Shown: one piece after another, positions 50,683-59,934 of the stretch | Position numbering within the stretch: position 1 is the stretch's first letter | Layout: the number at the start of each line of letters is the position of its first letter | NCBI GenBank assembly: GCA_947469885.1 | Contig: CANIQT010000002.1 | Coordinates: 1 to 64,000, forward strand | From: Bacteroidota bacterium | GTDB taxonomy: Bacteria > Bacteroidota > Bacteroidia > 2-12-FULL-35-15 | DNA: 64,000 nt | Direction of reading: 5' to 3' | The notes under the pieces: generated by a model | Databases searched by the model: none | Told to the model about the DNA's origin: nothing | Seen by the model: only the letters and a program-made list of their open reading frames with translations | Program-made: the position numbers and the translations under genes

Positions 50683-52142
50683 TGCTGAATAATTAATTTC
50701 TGTGAAACAGAAATTGATTTTGTGGAAATAGTTATAAAATAAATTCCATTAGCTAAATCAGAAACATTTATTGAAACATCAATTTTCTGTTCTGTTTTAT
50801 TACTCTTTAATTCATTACCCAAAACATCAAAAATTTTAATTGTTGCAGATTCATTTATTTTTTCAGAATAAATAGTTACAAAATCAGAAGCAGGGTTTGG
50901 GAAAATTTTGAAATCAGAATTTTGGGTAGGATAAAGAGTTTGAATATTTAAAGCAGCTAAAACATCAGCACCACCACCAACCGCGAATGAATCAGTTTTA
51001 ATTAGATAAATATCATCTATAAAATTATTAAAACTTGTGGTGTAACCACAAATAACAAATCCTGTATCAGCAGTAGTTTCAACTGAATATCCCATTTCAT
51101 AATTATTGAATCCGAATTGAGTTCCATTTACATAATACCAATTATTATAGATAAGAAATAAACTTGTGCTGCCATTTAAAAAGGGATGTTTGCCCGTCAT
51201 AGCAATTCTTCCTAACACATCTTCTGTAATAGATTGAATATTATCATTGCCCGGAACACCAGTAACTTTGATAGAATCAACATGACCAGAAGATGAAAGC
51301 CTAACAATTACACCATCTGAATTTCCAAGTGTACCTAAACCATAATTTTGTGTTTCTGCACCCACCATATACCCACCATATATGCTCTCCAACACATCAT
51401 TCCCGTAATCCAAATTAGGTCCGCCAAATTTATTAGTCCAAATGGTATCGCCAATAGCATTTGTTTTAATAGTGTAAATATCACCATTTAAATCGCCCAT
51501 ACTTTTGGTGGTTCCTGTAAGTATATAGCCTCCATCGCTGGTTTGTATAACAGAGTTGGCAACATCATCGTTTGCTCCTCCGTAACTTTGTGCCCATTGC
51601 TCTGTGCCGTTGGCATCGGTTTTTAGTAAATAATAATCTTCGCCTGTGTTGCCAAAACTAAAAGTAGAACCACATATAATATAACCTCCATCGGTGGTTT
51701 GCTCCACACAGTTGCCAAAATCCCAGTTAAAACCACCGTAAGTGTGTGTCCATAGAGTATCAAGCAGAGAATCTGTTTTTACCAAATACACATCGTATCC
51801 TCCAGTGCCAAAACTATTGGTGTATCCCACCATAATGTAACCGCTGTCGGCAGTTTGGCGCACACATTTGCCAATGTCAATATTAATACCTCCAATAGTG
51901 CGCTGCCTAACAGGGTTTCCATGGGGGTCGGTTTTTAATAAATACATATCAGTGGCTCCTGCACCAAAACTGCTGGTGCTTCCTCCCACTATGTATCCCT
52001 TGTCAAATGTTTGTTTGGCAGAGTATCCATCGTCATATCCATCGCTTCCCAACACATGGCTAAAACGGATAGGTTGTGCAAAAGTATTGATGGAAATAAA
52101 AATGCAGAGGAGAAGGAATATTTTATTTGTGATGTTGGTCAT
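50679..52142 (-). CDS. Secreted propeller-like repeat protein with T9SS sorting domain
   Basis: A 487-residue cargo protein. The signal peptide (ends NTFAQ) is followed by six to seven ~50-residue repeats of the pattern TxDGGYIxxGxTxSFGxxxxDxYLxKTDxxGxxxWxxxYGGxxxD, typical of beta-propeller-forming surface repeats. A Ser-rich connector leads to a T9SS sorting domain (FKIFPNPASDFVTIY ... ISVSQKLIIQH). Its ATG directly follows the hepT stop codon, so it is the last gene of a five-gene minus-strand run. The toxin-antitoxin pair just upstream does not look functionally linked to it. Confidence 0.9.
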   Translation of the reverse strand: MTNITNKIFLLLCIFISINTFAQPIRFSHVLGSDGYDDGYSAKQTFDKGYIVGGSTSSFGAGATDMYLLKTDPHGNPVRQRTIGGINIDIGKCVRQTADSGYIMVGYTNSFGTGGYDVYLVKTDSLLDTLWTHTYGGFNWDFGNCVEQTTDGGYIICGSTFSFGNTGEDYYLLKTDANGTEQWAQSYGGANDDVANSVIQTSDGGYILTGTTKSMGDLNGDIYTIKTNAIGDTIWTNKFGGPNLDYGNDVLESIYGGYMVGAETQNYGLGTLGNSDGVIVRLSSSGHVDSIKVTGVPGNDNIQSITEDVLGRIAMTGKHPFLNGSTSLFLIYNNWYYVNGTQFGFNNYEMGYSVETTADTGFVICGYTTSFNNFIDDIYLIKTDSFAVGGGADVLAALNIQTLYPTQNSDFKIFPNPASDFVTIYSEKINESATIKIFDVLGNELKSNKTEQKIDVSINVSDLANGIYFITISTKSISVSQKLIIQH

Positions 52143-52496
52143 TTAGTTTTGGTTAGAAGCATACTTTTTTAATAATTCATCAATTTCAACTTCCAGTTTT
52201 AATAAATCTCTATTTACAATAGTCCATATAACATCTTCTGAAACACTGTCGTAATTATGAGCTACTCTGTTTCTTGTATCCACAATTTTTCTGGCATTTG
52301 TTATTTTAATTTCAGGATTTCGAGCCAATATTCTATTTACTGCTTCACCAATAATCTCCAAATTTCTTTCTACTGCCTTTTTTGTTTTAATGTCTTTCTG
52401 AAATTCAAGGAAGTTTCTTTTTTCAGGCAAGAAGGAATATATCTCCGTGATTGCTTGTTTAATATCCGCCAACCAAACTTTAATTCTATTTTCCAT
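52143..52496 (-). CDS. hepT: HepT-like ribonuclease toxin (DUF86)
   Basis: A 117-residue all-helical HEPN-domain protein. The RNase motif RX4HXY is present as Arg75-NRVA-His80-N-Tyr82 (TRNRVAHNYDSV). In the characterised MntA/HepT system the toxin is an RNase that is silenced when the antitoxin adds AMP groups to the Tyr of this motif. Its start overlaps the end of the mntA gene by 11 bp, the usual coupling in such pairs. Confidence 0.92.
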   Translation of the reverse strand: MENRIKVWLADIKQAITEIYSFLPEKRNFLEFQKDIKTKKAVERNLEIIGEAVNRILARNPEIKITNARKIVDTRNRVAHNYDSVSEDVIWTIVNRDLLKLEVEIDELLKKYASNQN

Positions 52497-52791
52497 ACAA
52501 TAATATCTTTGTATTATCTATTTCTTTAATTAAAAAAGTGTTTTTTAAAGCTTTTTTTTCAAGTAAATCTACATGACGTTGAAACAAATCTTCTAATTTG
52601 AATTTCAAATCAAAATAATTGTCTGTATAAACAAAAGGGTCCTTATCATCAATATCTACTATTAAGTCAATATCGCTTTGAGCGGTAAACTTATCAGTTA
52701 TCACTGAGCCAAATGCAAATAGCGATTTCACATTATGTTGATTACACAATGTGTTTATTTCTTTTGAATATTTTGAAAGTTCTGTTCCCAT
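52486..52791 (-). CDS. mntA: MntA-like nucleotidyltransferase antitoxin
   Basis: A 101-residue minimal nucleotidyltransferase. The catalytic signature GSX10DXD is intact: Gly28-Ser29, ten residues, Asp40-Ile-Asp42 (FAFGSVITDKFTAQSDIDL), with a third Asp in LIVDIDD. It should AMPylate and so neutralise HepT. It lies 16 bp after the stop of a DUF5723 gene on the same strand, hence within an operon-like run rather than alone. Confidence 0.92.
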   Translation of the reverse strand: MGTELSKYSKEINTLCNQHNVKSLFAFGSVITDKFTAQSDIDLIVDIDDKDPFVYTDNYFDLKFKLEDLFQRHVDLLEKKALKNTFLIKEIDNTKILLYGK

Positions 52792-52807
52792 ATCGGTAAA
52801 AATAAAA

Positions 52808-54070
52808 TTATTTAAACGCTTTTATCAATGAAATATACCCTCCCACACCCGATACTTTGTTTTGAGCAATGTAACCTTCCAGATTATTGCTGCCTGCATA
52901 TACTATAAAACCTTTACCAAAATTAGCAAAAACTCCGATACCAAAATTATATTTTCCATACCCGCCATAGCCGAAAGTAGCCGACAGCATACAGTTTTTA
53001 TTGATATAAAAACTTGGTTTGATATACACCATAAAATTGTAATTGGCATTGTAAATATATTTTACCCCTTCGGTGAGATGAAAATAATGATTCCAAACGG
53101 TTTCCATGCTTACGTTTAAAGTAGCAGGCAAAGTAACATACACAAATTGTTTTTTAAAAGGCACAATGCGGTTTTGAACACTGTCAATATTAGTGTGTCC
53201 AAATGTAGAATCCTGAATATCATAAATATTATTAATACGGAAACCTGTATAATGAAAAAGAGAATCCTGCTTGAGATATAACGATTGCTCGTTAAAACGA
53301 ATCATACCAATGTCGGTAACCGAAACCATCAATTTAGATTTTCTGGCACCATTAAACATAGGTCCTTCGAAATATACATCCACACTTGCGCCCGCACCAT
53401 TAAAAGCAGAAAATCCTTTGTGTGCCGTGTCGGATTGAGCAGCCTGCAACTCTGTATCAAAATTGATATACTGCCCGTCTTCGCTGGTGTAGAGTTCCGC
53501 TTTTTTAGCAAGTATAGCTGCATATTGCTGCCCTTTTAAAAAAGAAATACCAATTCCCCATCGGGCCACACTATCCGATTTAGCAGAAAAAAAACCAACT
53601 TGCAATTGTTGATAATGAATGTAGTTTAAATTAAAATCGTTGAGAACAGCAGTTTTTCCGGCATACTGAGCATTGCCATAAAAGCCAAGTTTAAAAAAAT
53701 CGTCCGAATAACGAGCATCCAAATGTTCGCGGTCGCGTATAGAGAAAAAGAAATTCACATTTTTTCGATGAAAAACAGAATCTAATTTTACCGCCACAAA
53801 CAAACCAAAACTAGATTCGGCACCTATCCGGTTTTTGTTTCTTGTACGCTCGAGTACCGAATTTTTACTTTCAGTGTCAATATAACTTCCGGTATAAAAT
53901 TTAGAAAGAAAACGAGTGGTGAGTGCTGTGGAGTTAAAATTAAAATCACCAATAATACCCGCACGGGTGGAAGTAGAATCAGAAATTTCGTTTGTAAAAA
54001 TAGTTGCTATCTGAGCAAATGATTTACAACTAATAAAAATTATAACTACTGAAAATAAAAATTTCTTCAC
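52808..54070 (-). CDS. DUF5723 family outer-membrane protein
   Basis: A 420-residue exported protein (signal peptide ends KSFAQ). It has the look of DUF5723 barrels: strand-rich sequence with early FNSTALTTRFLSKFYTGSYID, NRIGAESSFGLFVAVKLD and a late set GYGGYGKYNFGIGVFANFGKGFIVYAGSNNLEGYIA. Such proteins are commonly paired with a large lipoprotein, as here (18 bp upstream). The function is unknown; a channel or secretion accessory is possible. Confidence 0.8.
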   Translation of the reverse strand: MKKFLFSVVIIFISCKSFAQIATIFTNEISDSTSTRAGIIGDFNFNSTALTTRFLSKFYTGSYIDTESKNSVLERTRNKNRIGAESSFGLFVAVKLDSVFHRKNVNFFFSIRDREHLDARYSDDFFKLGFYGNAQYAGKTAVLNDFNLNYIHYQQLQVGFFSAKSDSVARWGIGISFLKGQQYAAILAKKAELYTSEDGQYINFDTELQAAQSDTAHKGFSAFNGAGASVDVYFEGPMFNGARKSKLMVSVTDIGMIRFNEQSLYLKQDSLFHYTGFRINNIYDIQDSTFGHTNIDSVQNRIVPFKKQFVYVTLPATLNVSMETVWNHYFHLTEGVKYIYNANYNFMVYIKPSFYINKNCMLSATFGYGGYGKYNFGIGVFANFGKGFIVYAGSNNLEGYIAQNKVSGVGGYISLIKAFK

Positions 54071-54088
54071 AAAAAAAAGAATGAGAAT

Positions 54089-55690
54089 TTACAAATGAAC
54101 AGTGTAATTAAAACCGCCAACAATATTTACATCAATCGAATAATCACTGTAAATTTTAATATAATTGGGTTGTGCACTGGTATTGAATTTTACTTTCAGC
54201 ACCATGCGTTTGGCTGCATATAGCAAACTCATTTTACTTTCGCTCATCGGAATAACCAGCTTGGTTAGTTTTTTACCTATAGCACGAAGACTAGCATTAA
54301 TAGGTGCTTCGTCAATGGTATTGATATAACCAAATATAGAATCAGTAACTGTATTTTGGTCGTTCAATAAATACAATTGCATACTTGCATCGAAAGGGAA
54401 ACCATTGTCGGCAAACAAAGTAATGGTTCCGCTATGCACATCTTGCACTCCATTGGAGTTAGAAATATTTAATGCTAATGTGTCTTGCAATGTTAAATTA
54501 GTAGCTACTAACGAAAGCGGAATCTCCATATTCAGCTGTGCTTTGAGCAATTGGTCAGAATAAATAAAATCGTTAGAACCCGAAATGTTGCCCAAAGGAT
54601 TGGTAACAATTTGCAATGAATATCCAAGCGCATCGGGCAAATTTTCTATCATTTGTTTTATATTTGAGTTGCTTGTATTGAGCGGAAAATTAGCATAGGT
54701 AGGATACACCACACCCGTTCCTGGATTGCTTTCGGAAGCACGATTGATATTTATTGGCGAATTGATTAATGAATTATTTAAACTCACCACGTGCTTAGTT
54801 CTGGAATTATAAGAACTCAAATTACTAATCACCATGCGGGCATCTAGCCCTATGGGGTTCTCGATTTTAAAATCAAAATTCACGTTTTCTAATCCAAGAG
54901 TACCTGCCACAATTCGATTAAACATATCAAAACTACTAAGAGAAGGACCGATGTTGATCGTATTCTGACCAAAATAACCCCTAGCATAATAAGGAAACAA
55001 TTCATAAAATTGGTTGTCAATAATTAAACTATCCTGAGGATTAATGGTAACAGGACCTAAAGCAGTAGGACTAACTGTAGCTTGTAATGAAGTATAAATG
55101 GTGTTCACCTGATTATGAGCCTGCCCCGTCAAATCCAATGTATAACCTGCAAGGTCGTAAACCTGAGAGAATATTCCGGGAGTATTACCAACACAGGCAG
55201 GCACATTGATGTGGATAACGAAAGGATTCCCATTTATAGTAGCGCTAGGGATACTATAATCAAAAACAGTAACCTCATGAATTTTGCTGCGGATGGTATA
55301 TTTTACTTTTCCAGTCTTAATAATAACTGTTCGCAATTGAACACCCGGCAACTGATAAGTGGTTGGAGTTACCGTGTACGGAAAAATAGTTCCACCAACA
55401 CCTACCGTTTGAGCTATTGGCAATTCATACGAATTGGATAAGGTAGTATCATTTATTCTAAAAAGCGTATCCATTGATAAACCATAAATATCATTTTGAT
55501 ACACAATTTTTAAGGAACTGTCGGCATTGGTTTGAATCACAGAATTGGAAACTAAATTATTTAGATTTAACTTAGCATTCACTAACGGAGCCAGCAACTC
55601 CGTGTCCCACGATGGTCGTTCGTTTTCTTTTCTGCAAGAAAAGAACAGCATTAGAGAGAAGACAAAAAGTAGAAAAATTGTTTTTTTCAT
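54089..55690 (-). CDS. Large hypothetical lipoprotein
   Basis: A 533-residue lipoprotein with lipobox FFSC after ~19 residues, mature start CRKENERPSWDTELLAPLVNAKLNLNNL. That opening is shared by Bacteroidota lipoproteins encoded with DUF5723 barrels. The body is strand-rich without obvious catalytic residues and ends with NYIKIYSDYSIDVNIVGGFNYTVHL. Probably forms a surface or periplasmic unit together with the barrel protein of the next gene. First gene of the minus-strand run 55690-50679. Confidence 0.78.
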   Translation of the reverse strand: MKKTIFLLFVFSLMLFFSCRKENERPSWDTELLAPLVNAKLNLNNLVSNSVIQTNADSSLKIVYQNDIYGLSMDTLFRINDTTLSNSYELPIAQTVGVGGTIFPYTVTPTTYQLPGVQLRTVIIKTGKVKYTIRSKIHEVTVFDYSIPSATINGNPFVIHINVPACVGNTPGIFSQVYDLAGYTLDLTGQAHNQVNTIYTSLQATVSPTALGPVTINPQDSLIIDNQFYELFPYYARGYFGQNTINIGPSLSSFDMFNRIVAGTLGLENVNFDFKIENPIGLDARMVISNLSSYNSRTKHVVSLNNSLINSPININRASESNPGTGVVYPTYANFPLNTSNSNIKQMIENLPDALGYSLQIVTNPLGNISGSNDFIYSDQLLKAQLNMEIPLSLVATNLTLQDTLALNISNSNGVQDVHSGTITLFADNGFPFDASMQLYLLNDQNTVTDSIFGYINTIDEAPINASLRAIGKKLTKLVIPMSESKMSLLYAAKRMVLKVKFNTSAQPNYIKIYSDYSIDVNIVGGFNYTVHL

Positions 55691-55845
55691 TAAAGCTATG
55701 GTTGATGATGAATTTTATTTGAGTAAAAATAGTAAATAAATTTTACTTGTGAAGAAAAGAAAAATTATAACCCTGAATGAAAACTTTTATTGAATTGAAT
55801 TGAATTATACAGTATTTTTGCTCCCGCTTTAACCAAAAATTAATA

Positions 55846-56274
55846 ATGTTCAAAAAACAATTCATCCTTTCCCTTATTTTTTCAGCCTTGGGAATGTTTT
55901 TTCTTTCCTATTTTTGGCATGGTTATGTGCTTCATGACTTTTTGAAAAATGGTACACCAAGAGGCTCTGCATTACTCTATAAAATTGGGATATACATGGT
56001 AATGGGTTTTGCAATTGCTAAAACAGTAACTTTTAAATTTGTTGAAAAAGGGTATTTGTATATGCCTTTGGCAAAATTTATAGTGGTTGGTATTTTTTTC
56101 GGTGTAGTTTTTTTTATTATTTCTACCATCAAAAGTATTTCATTAGACGTGCCACTTAGTGGAAAATATTTGCTTCTTAATTTTTGCTGGCAGGTACTCG
56201 AACAAGCCATAGGTGGGTTAATTGTTGCAATAGTCCACCGTTTTGTTTTCGACCCTGACCTAACAGAAGAATAA
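55846..56274 (+). CDS. Small four-helix membrane protein, paralogue 1
   Basis: A 142-residue integral membrane protein with four hydrophobic helices (~6-26, 43-63, 72-95, 110-132). It shares with the next gene the words SYFWHG (near residue 21), YxVMGFAIAK-like helix 2 and QVLEQAIGGLIVAIVHRF near the C-terminus. Conserved polar residues inside helices (Trp-His, Glu-Gln, His) suggest a functional site rather than a simple anchor. Family not recognised. Confidence 0.75.
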   Translation: MFKKQFILSLIFSALGMFFLSYFWHGYVLHDFLKNGTPRGSALLYKIGIYMVMGFAIAKTVTFKFVEKGYLYMPLAKFIVVGIFFGVVFFIISTIKSISLDVPLSGKYLLLNFCWQVLEQAIGGLIVAIVHRFVFDPDLTEE

Positions 56275-56284
56275 ATAAACAATT

Positions 56285-56713
56285 ATGTTCCGTAAAAGAT
56301 TTTTTGCATCATGGATGTTTTCAACAATAGGAATGTATTTACTTTCTTATTTCTGGCATGGCGTTGTTCTCACGGACATTGACGACTTGACCTACCCGTT
56401 TCGTAAGTTTCTGTTTATTGATTTTCTTGGTTATTTAGTAATTGGTTATGCAGTTTCGAAAATTTTTGAGATTCCCTATTTTTACAACAAGTACAAAAAG
56501 AGTCCCATTAAAAGAGGGGCGGTAAGTGGGGCATATTGTGGTATTGCAGTTTTTATTATTTTTACAGTTATTGGAGTTCCCTTTTACGTTATTCATAGTT
56601 TCAAACATCAATTTTACAATTTTAGTTGGCAAATATTGGAGCAAGGTGCTGGCGGAATAATAGTTGCCTTTGCTCACATTTTTATTTATCAGGATGATAG
56701 TATTGACGACTAA
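56285..56713 (+). CDS. Small four-helix membrane protein, paralogue 2
   Basis: Also 142 residues, and clearly homologous to the preceding gene: SYFWHGVVL, FLGYLVIGYAVSKIF and FSWQILEQGAGGIIVAFAHIFIYQDD. The two are 10 bp apart and of identical length, so an old tandem duplication. They may form a heterodimer. The 3' end overlaps rarA (convergent) by four bases. Confidence 0.75.
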   Translation: MFRKRFFASWMFSTIGMYLLSYFWHGVVLTDIDDLTYPFRKFLFIDFLGYLVIGYAVSKIFEIPYFYNKYKKSPIKRGAVSGAYCGIAVFIIFTVIGVPFYVIHSFKHQFYNFSWQILEQGAGGIIVAFAHIFIYQDDSIDD

Positions 56714-57993
56714 TAGTTGTATTTATCGCCCCACAGTTTTTTTAAATACTCCCGCATTTCCTTTTCCCTTGCATTGTTTCCGGGCTCGTAAAATTTCATC
56801 CCTTTAATGCTATCAGGCAAATAATCCTGTTTGACAAAATTATTTTCAAATCCGTGAGCATACTTGTACTCTTCTCCATAACCTAGCTCTTTCATTAATT
56901 TTGTAGGTGCATTGCGCAAATGAAGCGGAACAGGTAAATCGCCACTATTTCGGACAGCTTCCAAAGCACTTTCAATTGCTTTGTATGCAGCATTACTTTT
57001 TGCAGATGCTGCCATATAAGTTACCGCTTGTGATAAAATAATTCGCGACTCGGGATAACCGATTACATTCACTGCTTGAAAGCAATTGTTTGCAATCACC
57101 AATGCTGTTGGGTTAGCATTTCCAATGTCTTCGGAAGCAAGTATCACCAATCTCCGAGCAATAAACAAGGGATCTTCACCTCCTTCAATCATCCGTGCAA
57201 GCCAATAAACAGCAGCATTAGGGTCGCTACCGCGAATGGATTTGATAAAAGCAGAAATAATATCGTAATGATTTTCGCCTGCTTTATCATAAATGGCAAT
57301 GTTTTGCTGAACAATGGAAGTTACTTTTTCATTCGTTATTTCTATCATCTCACCACCAATTGTATTTACTACTAACTCAAAAATGTTAAGTAATTTTCTT
57401 CCATCGCCACCCGAAAGTCTTAACAATGCTTCGTTTTCGGTGATGGTAATTTTTTTTGTTTTTAAAACAGCATCTGTTTTAATTGCCAAATCTAGCATCT
57501 CCAGCAAATCATCCTTCTCCAACGATTTCAAAATATACACCTGACAACGCGAAAGGAGAGCTGAAATAACCTCAAAAGAAGGGTTTTCGGTGGTAGCACC
57601 AATTAACGTAACCGTTCCTTTTTCAACGGCACCTAATAATGAATCCTGTTGTGATTTGCTGAAACGATGAATCTCATCAATAAACAAAATTGGATTGTTT
57701 TGTTGAAACATTCCATTGCCTTTGGCTTTATCAATTACATCGCGAATATCTTTTACTCCCGAATTAATTGCACTTAGCGAGTAAAACGGGCGTTTCAGTT
57801 GATGAGCAATAATATTAGCAAGTGTGGTTTTCCCCACTCCGGGTGGTCCCCAAAGAATAATGGAAGGCAAAAGATTTGAAGCAATTGCATTTCTCAAAAT
57901 AGCACCCTCGCCTACAATGTGCTTTTGACCAATGTAGTTGTCCAAACTGGTTGGACGCATTCGTTCAGCCAGAGGCATAGAATTTTGCATCAT
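56710..57993 (-). CDS. rarA: Replication-associated recombination protein A (RarA/MgsA)
   Basis: A 427-residue AAA+ ATPase related to clamp loaders, active at stalled replication forks. Walker [10 protein letters not shown] is at 49-57, Walker B is [18 protein letters not shown], sensor 1 is [10 protein letters not shown], and the tetramerisation domain follows with [18 protein letters not shown] and [14 protein letters not shown] place the start at ATG 57993, which shares its A with the TAA stop of the upstream cytochrome gene (TAATG). A GTG further upstream gives an extension lying inside that gene. Confidence 0.95.
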   Translation of the reverse strand: MMQNSMPLAERMRPTSLDNYIGQKHIVGEGAILRNAIASNLLPSIILWGPPGVGKTTLANIIAHQLKRPFYSLSAINSGVKDIRDVIDKAKGNGMFQQNNPILFIDEIHRFSKSQQDSLLGAVEKGTVTLIGATTENPSFEVISALLSRCQVYILKSLEKDDLLEMLDLAIKTDAVLKTKKITITENEALLRLSGGDGRKLLNIFELVVNTIGGEMIEITNEKVTSIVQQNIAIYDKAGENHYDIISAFIKSIRGSDPNAAVYWLARMIEGGEDPLFIARRLVILASEDIGNANPTALVIANNCFQAVNVIGYPESRIILSQAVTYMAASAKSNAAYKAIESALEAVRNSGDLPVPLHLRNAPTKLMKELGYGEEYKYAHGFENNFVKQDYLPDSIKGMKFYEPGNNAREKEMREYLKKLWGDKYNY

Positions 57994-58358
57994 TAATTCA
58001 TTCCTCCACTCACCCAACACTCAATTTTAGCAATTGTTTGTGCATCCAATTGAGCCGTACGAGCTGGCATTTTTGCAAATCCAGCCGACCATTTTACTAC
58101 TCCAACCAAATCGCCATTTTTACCTGCTCTTTTCACATCATCGAGACTGCCAAAATTGTATCCTCCTTTTCCACCTTCGCCATGACAACCGATACAATTG
58201 GCTGCAATAATGCCTTTTATATCGCCTGCATAAGTTGGTGCTGGATTTCCACAGTCCATTTTTGGTTTAGTTGCTGCTGTTTCAGTCGTTTTTTTTGCTG
58301 AATTACAGGCAGCCAATACCATAATTGCTGCTAATACAGTTAGTGTTACTTTTTTCAT
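57993..58358 (-). CDS. Small c-type cytochrome lipoprotein
   Basis: A 121-residue lipoprotein (lipobox LAAC). One heme c site CIGCH is at ~56-60 in IKGIIAANCIGCHGEGGKGG, and the probable Met axial ligand lies in FAKMPARTAQL (~96). The fold is the short cytochrome c type found alone in Bacteroidota. It could feed electrons to surface or periplasmic oxidases such as the di-heme peroxidase elsewhere in the window. Odd feature: it is translationally coupled (TAATG) to rarA, with no known functional link. Confidence 0.87.
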   Translation of the reverse strand: MKKVTLTVLAAIMVLAACNSAKKTTETAATKPKMDCGNPAPTYAGDIKGIIAANCIGCHGEGGKGGYNFGSLDDVKRAGKNGDLVGVVKWSAGFAKMPARTAQLDAQTIAKIECWVSGGMN

Positions 58359-58378
58359 CTTTCTTAATTGTTTTATTG

Positions 58379-58404
58379 TTAATTCCTAATTCCTAAATCC
58401 TAAT
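58379..58404. repeat. Heptamer run (AATTCCT, 7-bp period)
   Basis: AATTCCT/AAATCCT steps fill the short gap between the acyltransferase stop and the cytochrome start on the minus strand. Confidence 0.65.
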
Positions 58405-59282
58405 TATACCCCTTCCGGCTTTTTATGCTTCCATCTTTTGTGGGTCCATAGCCAGTATTCTGGTTCTTTAATAATGTCTTTCTCCAGCAAATGCGTTATT
58501 TTTTCGATAATGTAACCATAAGGAGTTTCCTGCGGTTGATCAGCCACATCAACTAAATACAAACTATAATGCCCTCTCTTCACTTTATTAATAGTGCCAT
58601 ACACCACGGGGTAGTTGTATTCTTTCGCAAATTTTTCAATACCAAATTGCACACCTGTATCCTGGTTCAAAAACTTCATCCAATAAGCTGATTTTGGGTT
58701 GGAAGGAGATTGGTCGAAACCAAAAATTATTCCGGAAAGGTTATTTTTATTAGCATCTAAAAACCGTTTCACTGCTTTTGATGAAAGCATAACCAACCCA
58801 AATCTCCCTCGTGTGTTTTGCATTTTTATATCAAAATATTTATTGGAAAGTGGTGTGTAAATACCCACAGCTTTATGTTTAATGTATTGGTCAATGCCTA
58901 CGGCAAGCAATTCCCAATTATTATAATGCCCCCCCGCAAAAAGTACAGACCGATTTTGCATAAAGTATTTATCCGATACTTCAGGATTAATGACTGTAAA
59001 CCGCTTCCTCACTTGTTTTTCAGAAATAGTAAATGTTTTGATACTCTCCACCACCAAGTCGCAAAAGTGCTTGTAAAATTTTTGGCAGATTTCTTGTACT
59101 TCCTTTTCCGATTTTTCAGGAAACGAATTTCGAATGTTTTTTAATACTACTTTCTTTCTGTAGCCTGTTACATAATAAAAAATAAAATACAGGATATTTG
59201 AAATACCATATATTACAGGGAAGGGTAACAACGAAACAGGAATGATAACAAGGTAATACAACAACACATTTAATACAATCAT
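58404..59282 (-). CDS. Lysophospholipid / lipid A acyltransferase (LpxL/HtrB-like)
   Basis: A 292-residue inner-membrane acyltransferase with an N-terminal anchor (~3-20) and a second hydrophobic segment (~22-39). The catalytic HX4E motif is His119 to Glu124 in AGGHYNNWEL, and further conserved words are IYTPLSNKYFD and GIIFGFDQSPSN. Family members add secondary acyl chains to lipid A from acyl-ACP. Length is typical. Confidence 0.9.
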   Translation of the reverse strand: MIVLNVLLYYLVIIPVSLLPFPVIYGISNILYFIFYYVTGYRKKVVLKNIRNSFPEKSEKEVQEICQKFYKHFCDLVVESIKTFTISEKQVRKRFTVINPEVSDKYFMQNRSVLFAGGHYNNWELLAVGIDQYIKHKAVGIYTPLSNKYFDIKMQNTRGRFGLVMLSSKAVKRFLDANKNNLSGIIFGFDQSPSNPKSAYWMKFLNQDTGVQFGIEKFAKEYNYPVVYGTINKVKRGHYSLYLVDVADQPQETPYGYIIEKITHLLEKDIIKEPEYWLWTHKRWKHKKPEGV

Positions 59283-59313
59283 ACAAAAATAATTCGCTGA
59301 AAATTTTTTTTAA

Positions 59314-59321
59314 CAAAGATA
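59314..59321 (-). promoter_or_regulatory. -7 promoter box (TATCTTTG on minus strand) of the acyltransferase gene
   Basis: CAAAGATA on the plus strand, 31 bp upstream of the start at 59282. Confidence 0.5.
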
Positions 59322-59393
59322 AAGGTATAGTTTTACAAAATCATAAAATTTTTAAAAACCGTTCAATTAATAAATATAAAACAAAAATCAATT

Positions 59394-59852
59394 ATGAAAA
59401 AAAACATTACACTAAAGTCAATTATTGCAATCGCATTTTTATTTATTGCTTCATCAGCAGTTTCGCAAACTGCTAAGAAAGTGGACAAAAAGAAATTTTT
59501 GGAGAATAGAAAATTTAAGGTTCAGTTCTACGAAATAAAAGCAGCCGGAAGAGGTAAGGCAGTTGAAAGCATGGTAGAACTTAGTAGCGGAAGCATTGAA
59601 TCAACCCTAATGAAAGAAAAACTCCAGGCAGAAGAAGCAAAATTTTCTGTTATTTTGGATTCTACTTACACCGAAGATGATACTGAAATGAGATTGGTAA
59701 AACTGGAAGCTTTTATTGAAGGTCCTAAAGAAGAAATTAAATGGGAAGCAACCATTATCAACTATGATATTGAAGGCACAGTGGTTCAAAAGAAAGGGGA
59801 TGTAGAGAAAAAGAAATTTGAATTTTCAGGAACTGAAAAAACTAAAAAATAG
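59394..59852 (+). CDS. Hypothetical exported protein
   Basis: A 152-residue protein with a signal peptide ending at AVSQ. The mature part is a Lys/Glu-rich soluble domain: KFKVQFYEIKAAGRGKAVESMVEL, SGSIESTLMKEKLQ, then a beta-rich section VKLEAFIEGPKEEIKWEATI and a Lys-rich tail. It looks like a small lipocalin-like or immunity-like single domain, but I recognise no family. Monocistronic by its own terminator. Confidence 0.72.
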   Translation: MKKNITLKSIIAIAFLFIASSAVSQTAKKVDKKKFLENRKFKVQFYEIKAAGRGKAVESMVELSSGSIESTLMKEKLQAEEAKFSVILDSTYTEDDTEMRLVKLEAFIEGPKEEIKWEATIINYDIEGTVVQKKGDVEKKKFEFSGTEKTKK

Positions 59853-59898
59853 AATTTTGTTCCGATTCTAAAATAATTGGGGCTTAATAATAATTTAA

Positions 59899-59934
59899 AC
59901 AAAAAACTCCTGCTTTTAGCAAGAGTTTTTTGTC
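59899..59934. terminator. Bidirectional terminator
   Basis: ACAAAAAACTC-C-TGC / GCA-A-GAGTTTTTTGT stem with a short loop, ends the exported-protein gene and faces the convergent T9SS remnant. Confidence 0.85.
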
